Origin: JAOPZW01 sp963806015
Lineage (GTDB): Bacteria > Actinomycetota > Thermoleophilia > Solirubrobacterales > Solirubrobacteraceae
Assembly: GCA_963806015.1 (NCBI GenBank)
Contig: CAWDWM010000005.1
Span: 310,001-374,000 of the forward strand
Direction of reading: 5' to 3'
DNA: 64,000 nt
In this document: positions 1-7,192 of the stretch, one piece after another
Position numbering within the stretch: position 1 is the first letter of the stretch
Layout: every line of letters starts with the position of its first letter
Program-made: the position numbers and the translations under genes
Notes under the pieces: model-generated
What the model saw: the letters and a program-made list of their open reading frames with translations, nothing else
What the model was told of the DNA's origin: nothing
The model's database searches: none

Positions 1-631
1 CGAGCTCGATCGCCGCCGAGCGCGCGTCCAGGCCGTCGCGGGCCAGGACGATCGTCCCGGACAGCCCGAGCGAGTCGTCGTAGACCTTGGCCTGCGGGAG
101 GTAGAGCGGGTTGGCTCCCTCGATCGAGCGCGAAGAGACGTCGTCGGCCGCCAGGTAGCCGACGATCTGCGCGTGCACGTCGAGCACCAGCGCCAGCTCG
201 GGCTCGGGAACGTCCCAGGTCGAGTCGGCGCGGATGCGCAACGGCGCGCCCGGCGCGGGCACGCGCGTGGCGGGCGCCTTGAGGAACAGCTCGGGCCGTT
301 GTGCCGCGTAGACGAGCTCGTAGACGTTGCCCACCGAGGACTCCTCGACGCGCGCCGTGGCCGAGCGCCGGTAGGTCACGCCGCTGGCCCACACCTCCTG
401 CTCGTCGACCGGCGCCAGCAGCGTCGCGGGCTCCGTCAGCGCGGCGGCCTGAAGCGCACGGTCGACCGCCTCGTGCAGGCGCTCGCGCCCGGCGGCGAGC
501 AGCTGAGCCAGCGAGCCGTCGACCGGATGCAGCGCGCCCGCCCGCGCGACCGTGAGCCGCGGCGCTCCGTCGACCAGGACGCGCCGCAGGCCGTCGCGCT
601 CGCCGTCCGGATGCTCATGCATCGCCGTCAT
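1..631 (-). CDS. Fumarylacetoacetate hydrolase (FAH) family protein, 3' end outside window
   Basis: The visible part is 210 codons from an ATG at 631; the C-terminus lies beyond base 1. It carries the FAH-fold signature: GVTYRRS followed by a conserved Glu run (ARVEESSVG), a metal-binding VPEPELALVL segment with the E-x-E pair, then DVSSRSIEG and NPLYLPQAKVYD. This form resembles 2-keto-3-deoxy-sugar-acid dehydratases and acylpyruvate hydrolases that cleave or dehydrate 2-oxo acids with a divalent metal. The start overlaps the stop of the upstream gene by 4 bp (ATGA), so the two are probably co-transcribed. The substrate cannot be read from sequence; a sugar-acid role is suggested by the sugar operon at 8.6-11.5 kb but is inference. 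Confidence 0.85.
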   Translation of the reverse strand, partial: MTAMHEHPDGERDGLRRVLVDGAPRLTVARAGALHPVDGSLAQLLAAGRERLHEAVDRALQAAALTEPATLLAPVDEQEVWASGVTYRRSATARVEESSVGNVYELVYAAQRPELFLKAPATRVPAPGAPLRIRADSTWDVPEPELALVLDVHAQIVGYLAADDVSSRSIEGANPLYLPQAKVYDDSLGLSGTIVLARDGLDARSAAIEL

Positions 632-978
632 GCGCTCTTGTCATCGAGGTACTGCAGCAGGTCGTGAGCGGCCAGCTCGATGTCCTTGTGGCGCCACTCG
701 GCGGCGCGGTAATGACAGGCGATGAGGCCCATGCGGTGCACGCGGCGGAAGTCGCCGTAGACGAACGCGTAGCGGGCCTTGGTCTCGTCGTTCGCCCCGT
801 CGGTGAGCCCGAGATGCCACGCGGCGTACTCCTCCCAGGAGTGCGAGGCCAGGAACGCGTTCTGCTGCTCGGCGCGAGGCTGGACGTCGCCCCACTGGCT
901 GTCCAGGACGTACTGGCGGGCGTCGATGAGCTTGCGCGCGTGCTCCACGGCGCGCTCGTTGCGCGAATACGAGGCCAT
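628..978 (-). CDS. Conserved hypothetical protein, 116 aa, upstream partner of the FAH gene
   Basis: This soluble 116-aa protein is rich in Trp, His and Tyr, with segments such as SHSWEEYAAWHLGLTDG and YGDFRRVHRMGLIACHYR. I recognise the type as a conserved actinobacterial protein without assigned function. ATG 978 was chosen because the extra 12 codons up to 1014 would run into the divergent gene starting at 1007. No strong Shine-Dalgarno motif precedes it. Its TGA overlaps the ATG of the FAH gene (ATGA at 628-631), pointing to one transcript. Confidence 0.75.
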   Translation of the reverse strand: MASYSRNERAVEHARKLIDARQYVLDSQWGDVQPRAEQQNAFLASHSWEEYAAWHLGLTDGANDETKARYAFVYGDFRRVHRMGLIACHYRAAEWRHKDIELAAHDLLQYLDDKSA

Positions 979-1006
979 TAACGGTGATCTTGCCAACATC
1001 GCCGAC

Positions 1007-1711
1007 ATGAACATCGCCTTCCCCGGAGAGTCGGCCGAGTACCGAACCGCGCGCGATCAGCTCCTGGCGCAGGAGGTCGAGCTGCGGCGCGCGATGGAGG
1101 CCGTCGCCGCGGCGCGGCGCGCGCTGCCGCCCGGCGCGCTGCTCGCCGAGGACTACCTCCTGCGCGGAGCGGGCGCGGACGGCGATCCGGCCGCCGTGCG
1201 GTTCTCCGAGCTCTTCGCGCCGGGCAAGGACTCGCTGGTCGTCTACAGCATGATGTTCCCCCGCGACCCCGGCGACGACCGCCCCGGCCCCGCCGACGGG
1301 CCGTGCCCGTCGTGCGTCGCCCTCCTCGACCAGCTCGACGGTGCGGTCGAGCACGTCTCCCAGCACCTCAGCTTCGCGGTCGTCGCCAAGGCGCCCATCG
1401 AGCGCGAGCGCGGGTGGCGGCGCCTGCGCCTGCTCTCCTCGGCCGGGACCACCTTCAACCGCGACTACCTCGCCCAGACCCCGGAAGGCTACCTCGCCCA
1501 GACCCCGGAAGGCCACCAGACCCCGATGCTCAACGTGTTCCACCGCGACGGCGACAGCATCCGCCACTTCCGGGGGTCCGAGCTCTTCTACGCCCCGACG
1601 GAGCCCGGGCAGGACACGCGCCACGCCGGCACGCTGGAGCCGGTGTGGAACATCTTCGATCTCGCCCGCGAGGGCCGCCAGGCCGACTGGGACGAGCAGT
1701 TGCGCTACTGA
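1007..1711 (+). CDS. DUF899 thioredoxin-like family protein with an internal 8-residue duplication
   Basis: The 234-aa product has the DUF899 layout: FSELFAPGKDSLVVYSMMFP, a CPSC pair (CxxC) in the thioredoxin-like core, LLSSAGTTFNRDY, and the C-terminal SELFYAPTEPGQDTRHAG and PVWNIFDLAREGRQ blocks. The family is cytosolic and poorly characterised; a redox role is inferred from the fold. ATG 1007 is chosen because upstream in-frame codons run antisense to the divergent neighbour. An exact 24-bp tandem repeat doubles the octapeptide YLAQTPEG just before the conserved QTPMLNVF block. Confidence 0.85.
   Translation: MNIAFPGESAEYRTARDQLLAQEVELRRAMEAVAAARRALPPGALLAEDYLLRGAGADGDPAAVRFSELFAPGKDSLVVYSMMFPRDPGDDRPGPADGPCPSCVALLDQLDGAVEHVSQHLSFAVVAKAPIERERGWRRLRLLSSAGTTFNRDYLAQTPEGYLAQTPEGHQTPMLNVFHRDGDSIRHFRGSELFYAPTEPGQDTRHAGTLEPVWNIFDLAREGRQADWDEQLRY
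1465..1512 (+). repeat. Perfect 24-bp tandem duplication inside the DUF899 gene
   Basis: Bases 1465-1488 and 1489-1512 are identical 24-mers beginning ctacctcgcccag. The unit is eight codons, so the frame is kept and YLAQTPEG is encoded twice in tandem. The zero divergence, including wobble positions, implies a recent slippage or duplication event. Confidence 0.95.
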
Positions 1712-1764
1712 CGGGCCGCGCCGGGCCGAGCGCAACCTCCGACGTGCCGCAGGGTTCCTCGGGC

Positions 1765-3057
1765 ATGCGAGCGATGCGCTGCTGTCGGTGGGCTCTGCTG
1801 GCCGCGCTCGTCGTCGCGGCCCCCGCGCCGGCCGCGCAGGTCATCGCGCCGCGCGACGTCGCGGCGCGCCTGGCCGTCGCCCCCGACGGACGCGCGTTCG
1901 TGGTGAGCCCGAGCGCGCGGCCCGACGCCGGCGCGCTGTCGTCCATACGCCGGCGCGCCGCGCGCCCGGGCGCGCCGTTCGGCCCGTCGCGGGCGCTGAT
2001 GCGCTCGGTCGCGGGCGCTCGTCCGGTGGACGCCGGCGTCGCCGCCGACGGCAGCGGCGTGATCGTCGTTCAGGTCCAGCGCAGCGTGCGCGCCGTCGCC
2101 TTCGGCCCGGGCGGAACGCTCGCCAGGCCGGCCGCGCTGTCCGCGCCCGGGGCCCGAGCCGACTTCGCGGCGTCGGCGGTCGCCCCCAGCGGCGCGGCGG
2201 TCGTCGTGTGGTTCCGCCACCGCAGCGCGGGGCGCTGGCGCCTGGAGGCGGCGACGCGCGCGCCCGGCGCGCGTCGCTTCGGCGCGCCCGAGCCGCTGTC
2301 GGCGTTCGTGCGCCGCCCGTGCTGCACGAGCGTGTCCGTCGCGATCGGGGCGCGCGGCGACGCCGTCGCGACGTGGAGCTCCACGGCGCGGCCCGCCGTC
2401 TGGGCCGCGCTGCGGCGCCCGGGACGGCACTTCGGCCGGGCGCAGCGGCTGGCCGCCGACGCGAGCGACGCCCCGCGGGCGGTCGTCGGCCCGGGTGGCG
2501 CGGCGGCGCTGATCTACAGCACGCAGCACGTGCCGCTGCGCGCGAGCGACGGCCTGCAGCTGCACCGCGCGTCGCCCGCGGGGGCATTCGGGCCGGCCGA
2601 GCACGTCAACGGCGGCGGCGGGGTCACGGTGGCCGACGCCGCGGTGACGCCCGCGGGTCGCGTGCTCGTGGCCTGGTGCGACCGGGTGCACGGCGCGCGC
2701 GTGCACGTCTCCGAGGCGGCGCCGCGCGCGCCGCTGGCCGCCACTGCCGAGCTGGGCGACGACGTCAGCCCGAAGCACATCGCGGTGGCCGCCGACGACC
2801 TCGGCCGCGCCGTGGTGGCGTGGTCGCAGCGGGCCTCCACAGCAGCGGCGTACCGCGAGCGTGCCGTCGCCGCGCTGCGGGACGCGGGCGGCGCGCCGTT
2901 CGCCACGGCCGTCGCGCTGGGGAGCCCGTGGCGAGCGACCGAGCCGGCACTGGCCCGGCTGGTTCCCGGCGGCGGGGCGCTCGTGGCGTGGAACGCCGCG
3001 CGCTACGGGGGCCCGGCGCAGCGCCGCTCCGCGCTGCTGGTCACGCGCCTGCCCTAG
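1765..3057 (+). CDS. Secreted beta-propeller-like protein of unknown function
   Basis: This 430-aa protein opens with a clear signal peptide (MRAMRCCRWALLAALVVAA, cleavage likely after the APAPAAQ region). The mature part is built from repeats of about 50-60 residues, each with a core like GDAVATW, GAAVVVWF, GRVLVAW, GRAVVAWS and GGALVAWN. This pattern is seen in secreted propeller proteins of Solirubrobacter-type actinobacteria. A lone CC pair (RRPCCTS) lies midway. It is not recognisably an enzyme. It stands alone on the strand, 53 bp after the DUF899 gene and 43 bp before the BNR-repeat gene, whose propeller-like theme it shares. Confidence 0.75.
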   Translation: MRAMRCCRWALLAALVVAAPAPAAQVIAPRDVAARLAVAPDGRAFVVSPSARPDAGALSSIRRRAARPGAPFGPSRALMRSVAGARPVDAGVAADGSGVIVVQVQRSVRAVAFGPGGTLARPAALSAPGARADFAASAVAPSGAAVVVWFRHRSAGRWRLEAATRAPGARRFGAPEPLSAFVRRPCCTSVSVAIGARGDAVATWSSTARPAVWAALRRPGRHFGRAQRLAADASDAPRAVVGPGGAAALIYSTQHVPLRASDGLQLHRASPAGAFGPAEHVNGGGGVTVADAAVTPAGRVLVAWCDRVHGARVHVSEAAPRAPLAATAELGDDVSPKHIAVAADDLGRAVVAWSQRASTAAAYRERAVAALRDAGGAPFATAVALGSPWRATEPALARLVPGGGALVAWNAARYGGPAQRRSALLVTRLP

Positions 3058-3100
3058 CCGCGATACTGGCGCCTTCTAGCCACCCCGAGGGGAGGACTCC

Positions 3101-4273
3101 ATGGCAGTCGACCGGGAGCTCGGAGCCGGATCGTGGTCGTACTTCGGTGATTCGCGCGCCATCTCGCACGACGGCCACACATTCACCGGCTGGATCTCCA
3201 CGACCGGCAACGTGTGGGTGGCCCGCTACACGGCCGGCGGGCAGCTGACCAAGCGCGCGATCTTCAAGGGCCTCGGGCGCGACGACCACAACAACCCCTC
3301 GCTCGTCTTCCGCCACGACGGGCACATCATGGTCTTCTTCTCGCCGCACTCCGGGCACCACCTGCCGCCCCCCGGGATCCCGAGCAAGATGTACTACATG
3401 GTGTCGCTGAACCCGTACTCGATCAACGGGTTCGGGAAGGTGCACACCGTCGACACCAACGTGCCCGGCGGCCTGGGCTACACCTATCCCAACCCGGTGT
3501 GGGTCAAGGACCGGCTGTGGCTGTTCTGGCGTGGGGGCGCCTGGAACCCGACCTTCTCCTACACCGACGACGGCCTCCACTGGGTACCCGCCCGCGAGCT
3601 CGTCTACTTCGGGCACGCGCAGCGGCCGTACACGAAGTACGTCGGCGACGGTAAGAGCATCCATGGCACCTTCACCGACGGTCACCCGGAGAACTGGAAG
3701 AACAGCCTGCACTACATGCGCCTGCAGAACCGCACCCTGTACGCCGCGAGCGGGGCGAAGCTCGGCACGCTCGGCCAGGTGCCACTGCACACCTCCAAGC
3801 TCGACCACATCTACAACTACTCAGACCAGGGCGGGCGCGCGTGGGGGCACGACATCGCCCTCACCGCCGAGGGCCGCCCGCGGGTCGTGTACACGCGCCG
3901 GGTCGCCAACCGCGACACCTTCTACTACGCCTACCACAACGGCACGAAGTGGATCAGCCGCAAGATCGTCGAGGCCGGGGCGGGCCGCCCGTCCTTTCAC
4001 TCCGGCGGCGCGACCCTCGACCACGAGGACCCGCGCATCGTCTACCTGTCGCGCACGATCGGGCACTGGAATCAGGTCGAGCAGTGGTTCACGCCGGACT
4101 CGGGGCGCAACTGGACGCACCAGCAGCTCACCAGCGACCCCAACGGCTACGCCATCCGCCCGGTCACGCCGCGCGGGCTGACGGGCGCCAACCGCATCCT
4201 CTACGTCTGGGGCGACGAGCGCACCATCGGCTTCACCAACTACACGACGCGCGTCCACGCGCTCGACTTCTAG
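3101..4273 (+). CDS. BNR repeat-containing family protein (BNR_4-like propeller)
   Basis: The 390-aa protein has BNR_4/sialidase-like propeller features: DGHTFTGWISTTGNVWVARY, GRDDHNNPSLVFRHDGHIMV, SYTDDGLHWVPARELVY, GRPRVVYTRR and TPDSGRNWTHQQL, the last being an S/T-x-D-x-G-x-x-W Asp-box-type motif. Such propellers bind or cleave glycans in polysaccharide-use loci. No signal peptide is visible, so it is either cytosolic or exported by another route. A strong GAGGGGAGGA Shine-Dalgarno precedes ATG 3101. Its stop overlaps the convergent transketolase stop by 4 bp (4270-4273). Confidence 0.8.
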   Translation: MAVDRELGAGSWSYFGDSRAISHDGHTFTGWISTTGNVWVARYTAGGQLTKRAIFKGLGRDDHNNPSLVFRHDGHIMVFFSPHSGHHLPPPGIPSKMYYMVSLNPYSINGFGKVHTVDTNVPGGLGYTYPNPVWVKDRLWLFWRGGAWNPTFSYTDDGLHWVPARELVYFGHAQRPYTKYVGDGKSIHGTFTDGHPENWKNSLHYMRLQNRTLYAASGAKLGTLGQVPLHTSKLDHIYNYSDQGGRAWGHDIALTAEGRPRVVYTRRVANRDTFYYAYHNGTKWISRKIVEAGAGRPSFHSGGATLDHEDPRIVYLSRTIGHWNQVEQWFTPDSGRNWTHQQLTSDPNGYAIRPVTPRGLTGANRILYVWGDERTIGFTNYTTRVHALDF

Positions 4274-5145
4274 GCGAGGAACTCCCCCAGCGAGCGCCGG
4301 ATGCCGACGGCGTCCAGGCCGTGCGCCGCGCGGTGCTCGCGGCCGGTGCCGTACCGGCGCAGCTCGGCGTTCGCCACGCCCAGCGCCAGGAGCCGGTGCG
4401 GACGCTCGGCGAGCGCCGCGGCGACCTCACCGGCCGAGGTGCCCGCGAGGTAGGGCTCGACGAGGGCCACATCGGTCCCCGTCACCAGCGCGCGCAAGCC
4501 GTCGGCGTCGAACGGCCGCACCGTCGCCAGGTAGGCCACCGTCACGTCCAGCTCGCGCGTCGCCGCCAGCGTCTGGTCCAGCGTCGGACCGACCGCGACG
4601 ACGACGGGCGCGGAGTCCGGCCCGCGCCGCAGCAGCTGCAGCCCGTCGCCGTGCACCGGCTCGCGATTGGCCTCCTCGGACATCCGGATGTACACGCGGT
4701 CGTCGCCGCCGAGCGCCGCGGTGAGCATGCGCTCGAGCTCGTCGGGATGTCCGGGCACCTGGATCGTCCAACCCGGCAGCGCCGACAGCAGCGCGACGTC
4801 GGCGGGCGCCTGGTGCGTGCGGCCCGAGGTCGCCCCGTCGTACGACGCGCCGGTACTGACGAGGATGGCGCCGACGTCTTGATGGCCCAGGTCGAGCTTG
4901 ATCTGCTCGTAGGGGCGCTCGACCAGGAAGGGCCCGTAGGAGTGCGCGATGGGTCGCAGGCCCTCGAACGCGAGGCCGGCGGCGACGCCGATCATCAGCT
5001 GCTCGCGGATGCCGACGTTGAACAGCCGCTCGTGACGGGCGGGCAGCTCGGAGGCGCCGATCTCGGCCAGGACGATCGCGGCACGCGCGTCGTCGTGCAG
5101 TGCCTGGGTGGCGCGCTCGTAGAAGCGCTTGCGCATGGTGGTCAT
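4270..5145 (-). CDS. Transketolase, C-terminal (pyrimidine-binding plus C-terminal domain) subunit
   Basis: This 291-aa protein is the second half of a split transketolase. It contains the pyrimidine-binding domain (ERLFNVGIREQLMIGVAAGL with the catalytic Glu, AHSYGPFLVERPYEQIKLD, STGASYDGATSGRTHQAPAD) and the transketolase C-terminal domain. It pairs with the N-terminal subunit directly upstream through an ATGA overlap (5142-5145). With thiamine diphosphate the pair should transfer two-carbon units. Split transketolases often act in specialised sugar or precursor pathways rather than the main pentose phosphate route, so the ketose donor is unknown. ATG 5145 was chosen for the overlap. Confidence 0.88.
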   Translation of the reverse strand: MTTMRKRFYERATQALHDDARAAIVLAEIGASELPARHERLFNVGIREQLMIGVAAGLAFEGLRPIAHSYGPFLVERPYEQIKLDLGHQDVGAILVSTGASYDGATSGRTHQAPADVALLSALPGWTIQVPGHPDELERMLTAALGGDDRVYIRMSEEANREPVHGDGLQLLRRGPDSAPVVVAVGPTLDQTLAATRELDVTVAYLATVRPFDADGLRALVTGTDVALVEPYLAGTSAGEVAAALAERPHRLLALGVANAELRRYGTGREHRAAHGLDAVGIRRSLGEFLA

Positions 5146-5825
5146 CGCTGCACCTCCGCCACGACCACGTTGGGCCGCGCGCCGGTGGCCGCCAGCGCGC
5201 GCTCGAGCGCAGCGTGATCGCGCCCGTCGACCCGAGCCGCGCTCCAGCCCTCCAGCGCGAAGCGCGCGCCGACGCCGTCGGGCCAGTGGTAGGTCGAGGA
5301 TCGGTTGTCGACCACCACCACCGTGAGCCGTCCCAGCCCCAGGCGGCCGGCGAGCTGCACCGCCTCCCAGTTGCTGCCCTCGTCGAGCTCGGCGTCGCCG
5401 ACCAGACACACGACGCGCGCGCCCACCTGCTGCCGGGCGTCGAGCGCGAGGGTCATGCCCAGTGCGATCGGCAGCCCGTGGCCGAGCGAGCCGCTCGAGA
5501 TCTCCACCCCCGGCACCAGCATGCGATCGGGGTGATGGCCCAGCCGCGACTCGAAGGTCCCGAAGCCGGCCAGGCCCTCGGCGTCCACGAAGCCCTTGGC
5601 GGCCAGGATCGCGTAGTAGGCGGCGGGGCCGTGGCCCTTGGAGAGCAGGAAGCGATCGCGGTCGGGATCGTCGGGCGCATGCGGGTCGATGCGCAGGACG
5701 CGGTCGTAGAGGACCCAGAGGACGTCGAGCGTCGAAAGCGCGCTCCAGTCGTGCTTCTCGTCGCCCGTGAGGGCGGTGAGCAGCTGCGGAAGGTCGTCGT
5801 ATCCGAGCGGTGTCGAAGTCAGCAT
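5142..5825 (-). CDS. Transketolase, N-terminal (TPP diphosphate-binding) subunit
   Basis: The 227-aa product carries the first transketolase domain: FLLSKGHGPAAYYAILAAKG, GSLGHGLPIALGMTLAL, and the TPP/Mg motif VGDAELDEGSNWEA followed by VVVVDN. About 230 aa is short for a usual N-terminal subunit (about 270). ATG 5825 is preferred over the longer 5846 form because it sits 7 nt from the -10 of a strong MerR-type promoter (19-bp spacer), implying a leaderless message. It is divergent from a SoxR-type regulator, so redox control is plausible. Confidence 0.88.
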   Translation of the reverse strand: MLTSTPLGYDDLPQLLTALTGDEKHDWSALSTLDVLWVLYDRVLRIDPHAPDDPDRDRFLLSKGHGPAAYYAILAAKGFVDAEGLAGFGTFESRLGHHPDRMLVPGVEISSGSLGHGLPIALGMTLALDARQQVGARVVCLVGDAELDEGSNWEAVQLAGRLGLGRLTVVVVDNRSSTYHWPDGVGARFALEGWSAARVDGRDHAALERALAATGARPNVVVAEVQR

Positions 5826-5862
5826 GGACGCACCGTAAGACCTCAACTATGGTTTAAGTCAA
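5825..5862. promoter_or_regulatory. Overlapping divergent promoters with a MerR/SoxR-type operator
   Basis: On the minus strand, TTGACT (5857-5862) and TACGGT (5832-5837) are separated by 19 bp, the over-long spacer typical of MerR/SoxR-activated promoters, and drive the transketolase pair. Within it lies an imperfect dyad (ACCTCAACTATGGTTTAAGT, 5840-5859, 7 of 10 positions paired). On the plus strand, TGGACG (5825-5830) and TATGGT (5848-5853) with a normal 17-bp spacer could drive soxR. Both predicted transcripts begin at or within a few bases of the start codon. Confidence 0.6.
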
Positions 5863-6312
5863 GTGCCACGCGAACTGACCATCGGGCAGCTCTCCGCGCG
5901 CAGCGGCGTGTCGCAGTCGGCGCTGCGCTTCTACGAGCGCAAGGGGCTGATCGCGGCCGACCGCAGCAGCGGCAACCAGCGGCGCTATCCACCCGTCGCG
6001 CTGCGCCGCGTCGCGCTCGTGCAGGCGGGCCGGGCCGCCGGCATCCCGCTCGAGCGCATCCGCGCCGCGCTCGAGACGCTGCCGGCGAACCGCTCGCCCA
6101 CCAAGCGCGACTGGGAGCGGCTCTCGCGCAGCTGGCGCAGCGAACTGGACGAGCGGATCGCGACGCTCGAGGGGATCCGCGGGCGCCTGAGCGGCTGCAT
6201 CGGCTGCGGCTGTCTCTCGCTGCGCCGGTGCGCGCTGCTGAACCCCGACGACGAGGCGGCGGCGCGCGGCCCCGGCGCGCACTACCTCGTTCGCTCGCGC
6301 GAGAGCGCCTGA
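5863..6312 (+). CDS. soxR: SoxR-type MerR-family redox-sensing regulator
   Basis: The 149-aa protein has a MerR N-terminus (LTIGQLSARSGVSQSALRFY), a dimerisation helix, and the [2Fe-2S] cysteine set C112, C115, C117 and C123 (C-x2-C-x-C-x5-C) that defines SoxR. SoxR activates promoters when its cluster is oxidised by redox-cycling compounds. The start is GTG 5863. It is divergent from the split transketolase and shares an operator region with it. No superoxide or efflux genes adjoin, so the neighbouring transketolase is the obvious target; that link is inferred. Confidence 0.88.
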   Translation: MPRELTIGQLSARSGVSQSALRFYERKGLIAADRSSGNQRRYPPVALRRVALVQAGRAAGIPLERIRAALETLPANRSPTKRDWERLSRSWRSELDERIATLEGIRGRLSGCIGCGCLSLRRCALLNPDDEAAARGPGAHYLVRSRESA

Positions 6313-6327
6313 CGTACGCTGACGGGC

Positions 6328-7101
6328 GTGACCCCTGCCGACCCACCGCACGACGACGTCGCGGCGCGCGCGCGGGCCTGGCGCGATGCCGCGCACGCCG
6401 CGGTGTGCGACGTGATCGAGCCGTGGGCGCACGGGACGGTCGTGCGCGCGACGGCCTATCCGAGCTACTACGACTTCAACGTCGTGCGGGTCGAGGAAGA
6501 CCCCGGCATGGTCGTCGACGCGCTGGTCGCCGTCGCCGACGAGGCGCTCGCGGGGCTCGAGCACCGGCGGGTGGACTTCGATCACGCCGACGTCGCCGAC
6601 TCGCTGCGCGCCGGCTTCGTGGCCCGTGGCTGGAAGGCCACACGCCTGGTGTGGATGCGCCACGAGATCCCGCCGCCGCCCGCGCCGCAGATCGCGGTGC
6701 AGGAGGTCCCCTACGACGCCGTGCACCCGCTGCGCGTCGCGTGGCACGGAGAGGACTCCCCCGGCCAGGACAGCTCCGCCTACCACGCCCAGGCGCGCGA
6801 GGTGGCGCTGCGCCGCCAGGTCCGGGTCCTGGCCGTGTACGAAGGCGAGGTGCCGGTCGCGTTCGCCCAGCTCGAGCACGACGGCGACGCGGCCGAGATC
6901 ACCCAGGTCTTCGTCCACCCCGACCACCGCGGCGGCGGGCGCGGCACGGCGATGACGCGCGCGGCGATCGACGCGGCGGGGGACGTCCGCGACCTGTGGA
7001 TCGTCGCCGACGACGAGGACCGCCCCAAGGAGCTCTACGCCCGGCTCGGCTTCCGCCCGGCCTGGGCGACGATGGAGTTCACGCGCTGGCCGGGCAGCTG
7101 A
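6328..7101 (+). CDS. GNAT-family N-acetyltransferase
   Basis: The 257-aa protein has an N-terminal region of about 120 residues with GNAT-like traits (VVRATAYPSYYDFNVVRVEE) and a C-terminal GNAT core. The core shows VPVAFAQLEHDGDAAEITQV, the acetyl-CoA P-loop region VHPDHRGGGRGTAMTRAAI, and KELYARLGFRP. This suggests a double GNAT with a degenerate first half. The acceptor is unknown. It starts with GTG 15 bp after soxR and may be co-transcribed with it. Confidence 0.8.
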   Translation: MTPADPPHDDVAARARAWRDAAHAAVCDVIEPWAHGTVVRATAYPSYYDFNVVRVEEDPGMVVDALVAVADEALAGLEHRRVDFDHADVADSLRAGFVARGWKATRLVWMRHEIPPPPAPQIAVQEVPYDAVHPLRVAWHGEDSPGQDSSAYHAQAREVALRRQVRVLAVYEGEVPVAFAQLEHDGDAAEITQVFVHPDHRGGGRGTAMTRAAIDAAGDVRDLWIVADDEDRPKELYARLGFRPAWATMEFTRWPGS

Positions 7102-7192
7102 CACGCCTTCGCGCGATGTATTTCGCGCACCACGTCGCTGCTCTCACGGGGTGCACCCGAGTCGAAACTCGGTCGCGAACCCCCCACGCGCA

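Noticed and set aside
641..1735. A 364-codon minus-strand frame opposite the DUF899 gene
   Set aside because: Sequence is Arg/Gly/Ala low complexity and runs antisense to a recognisable protein family.
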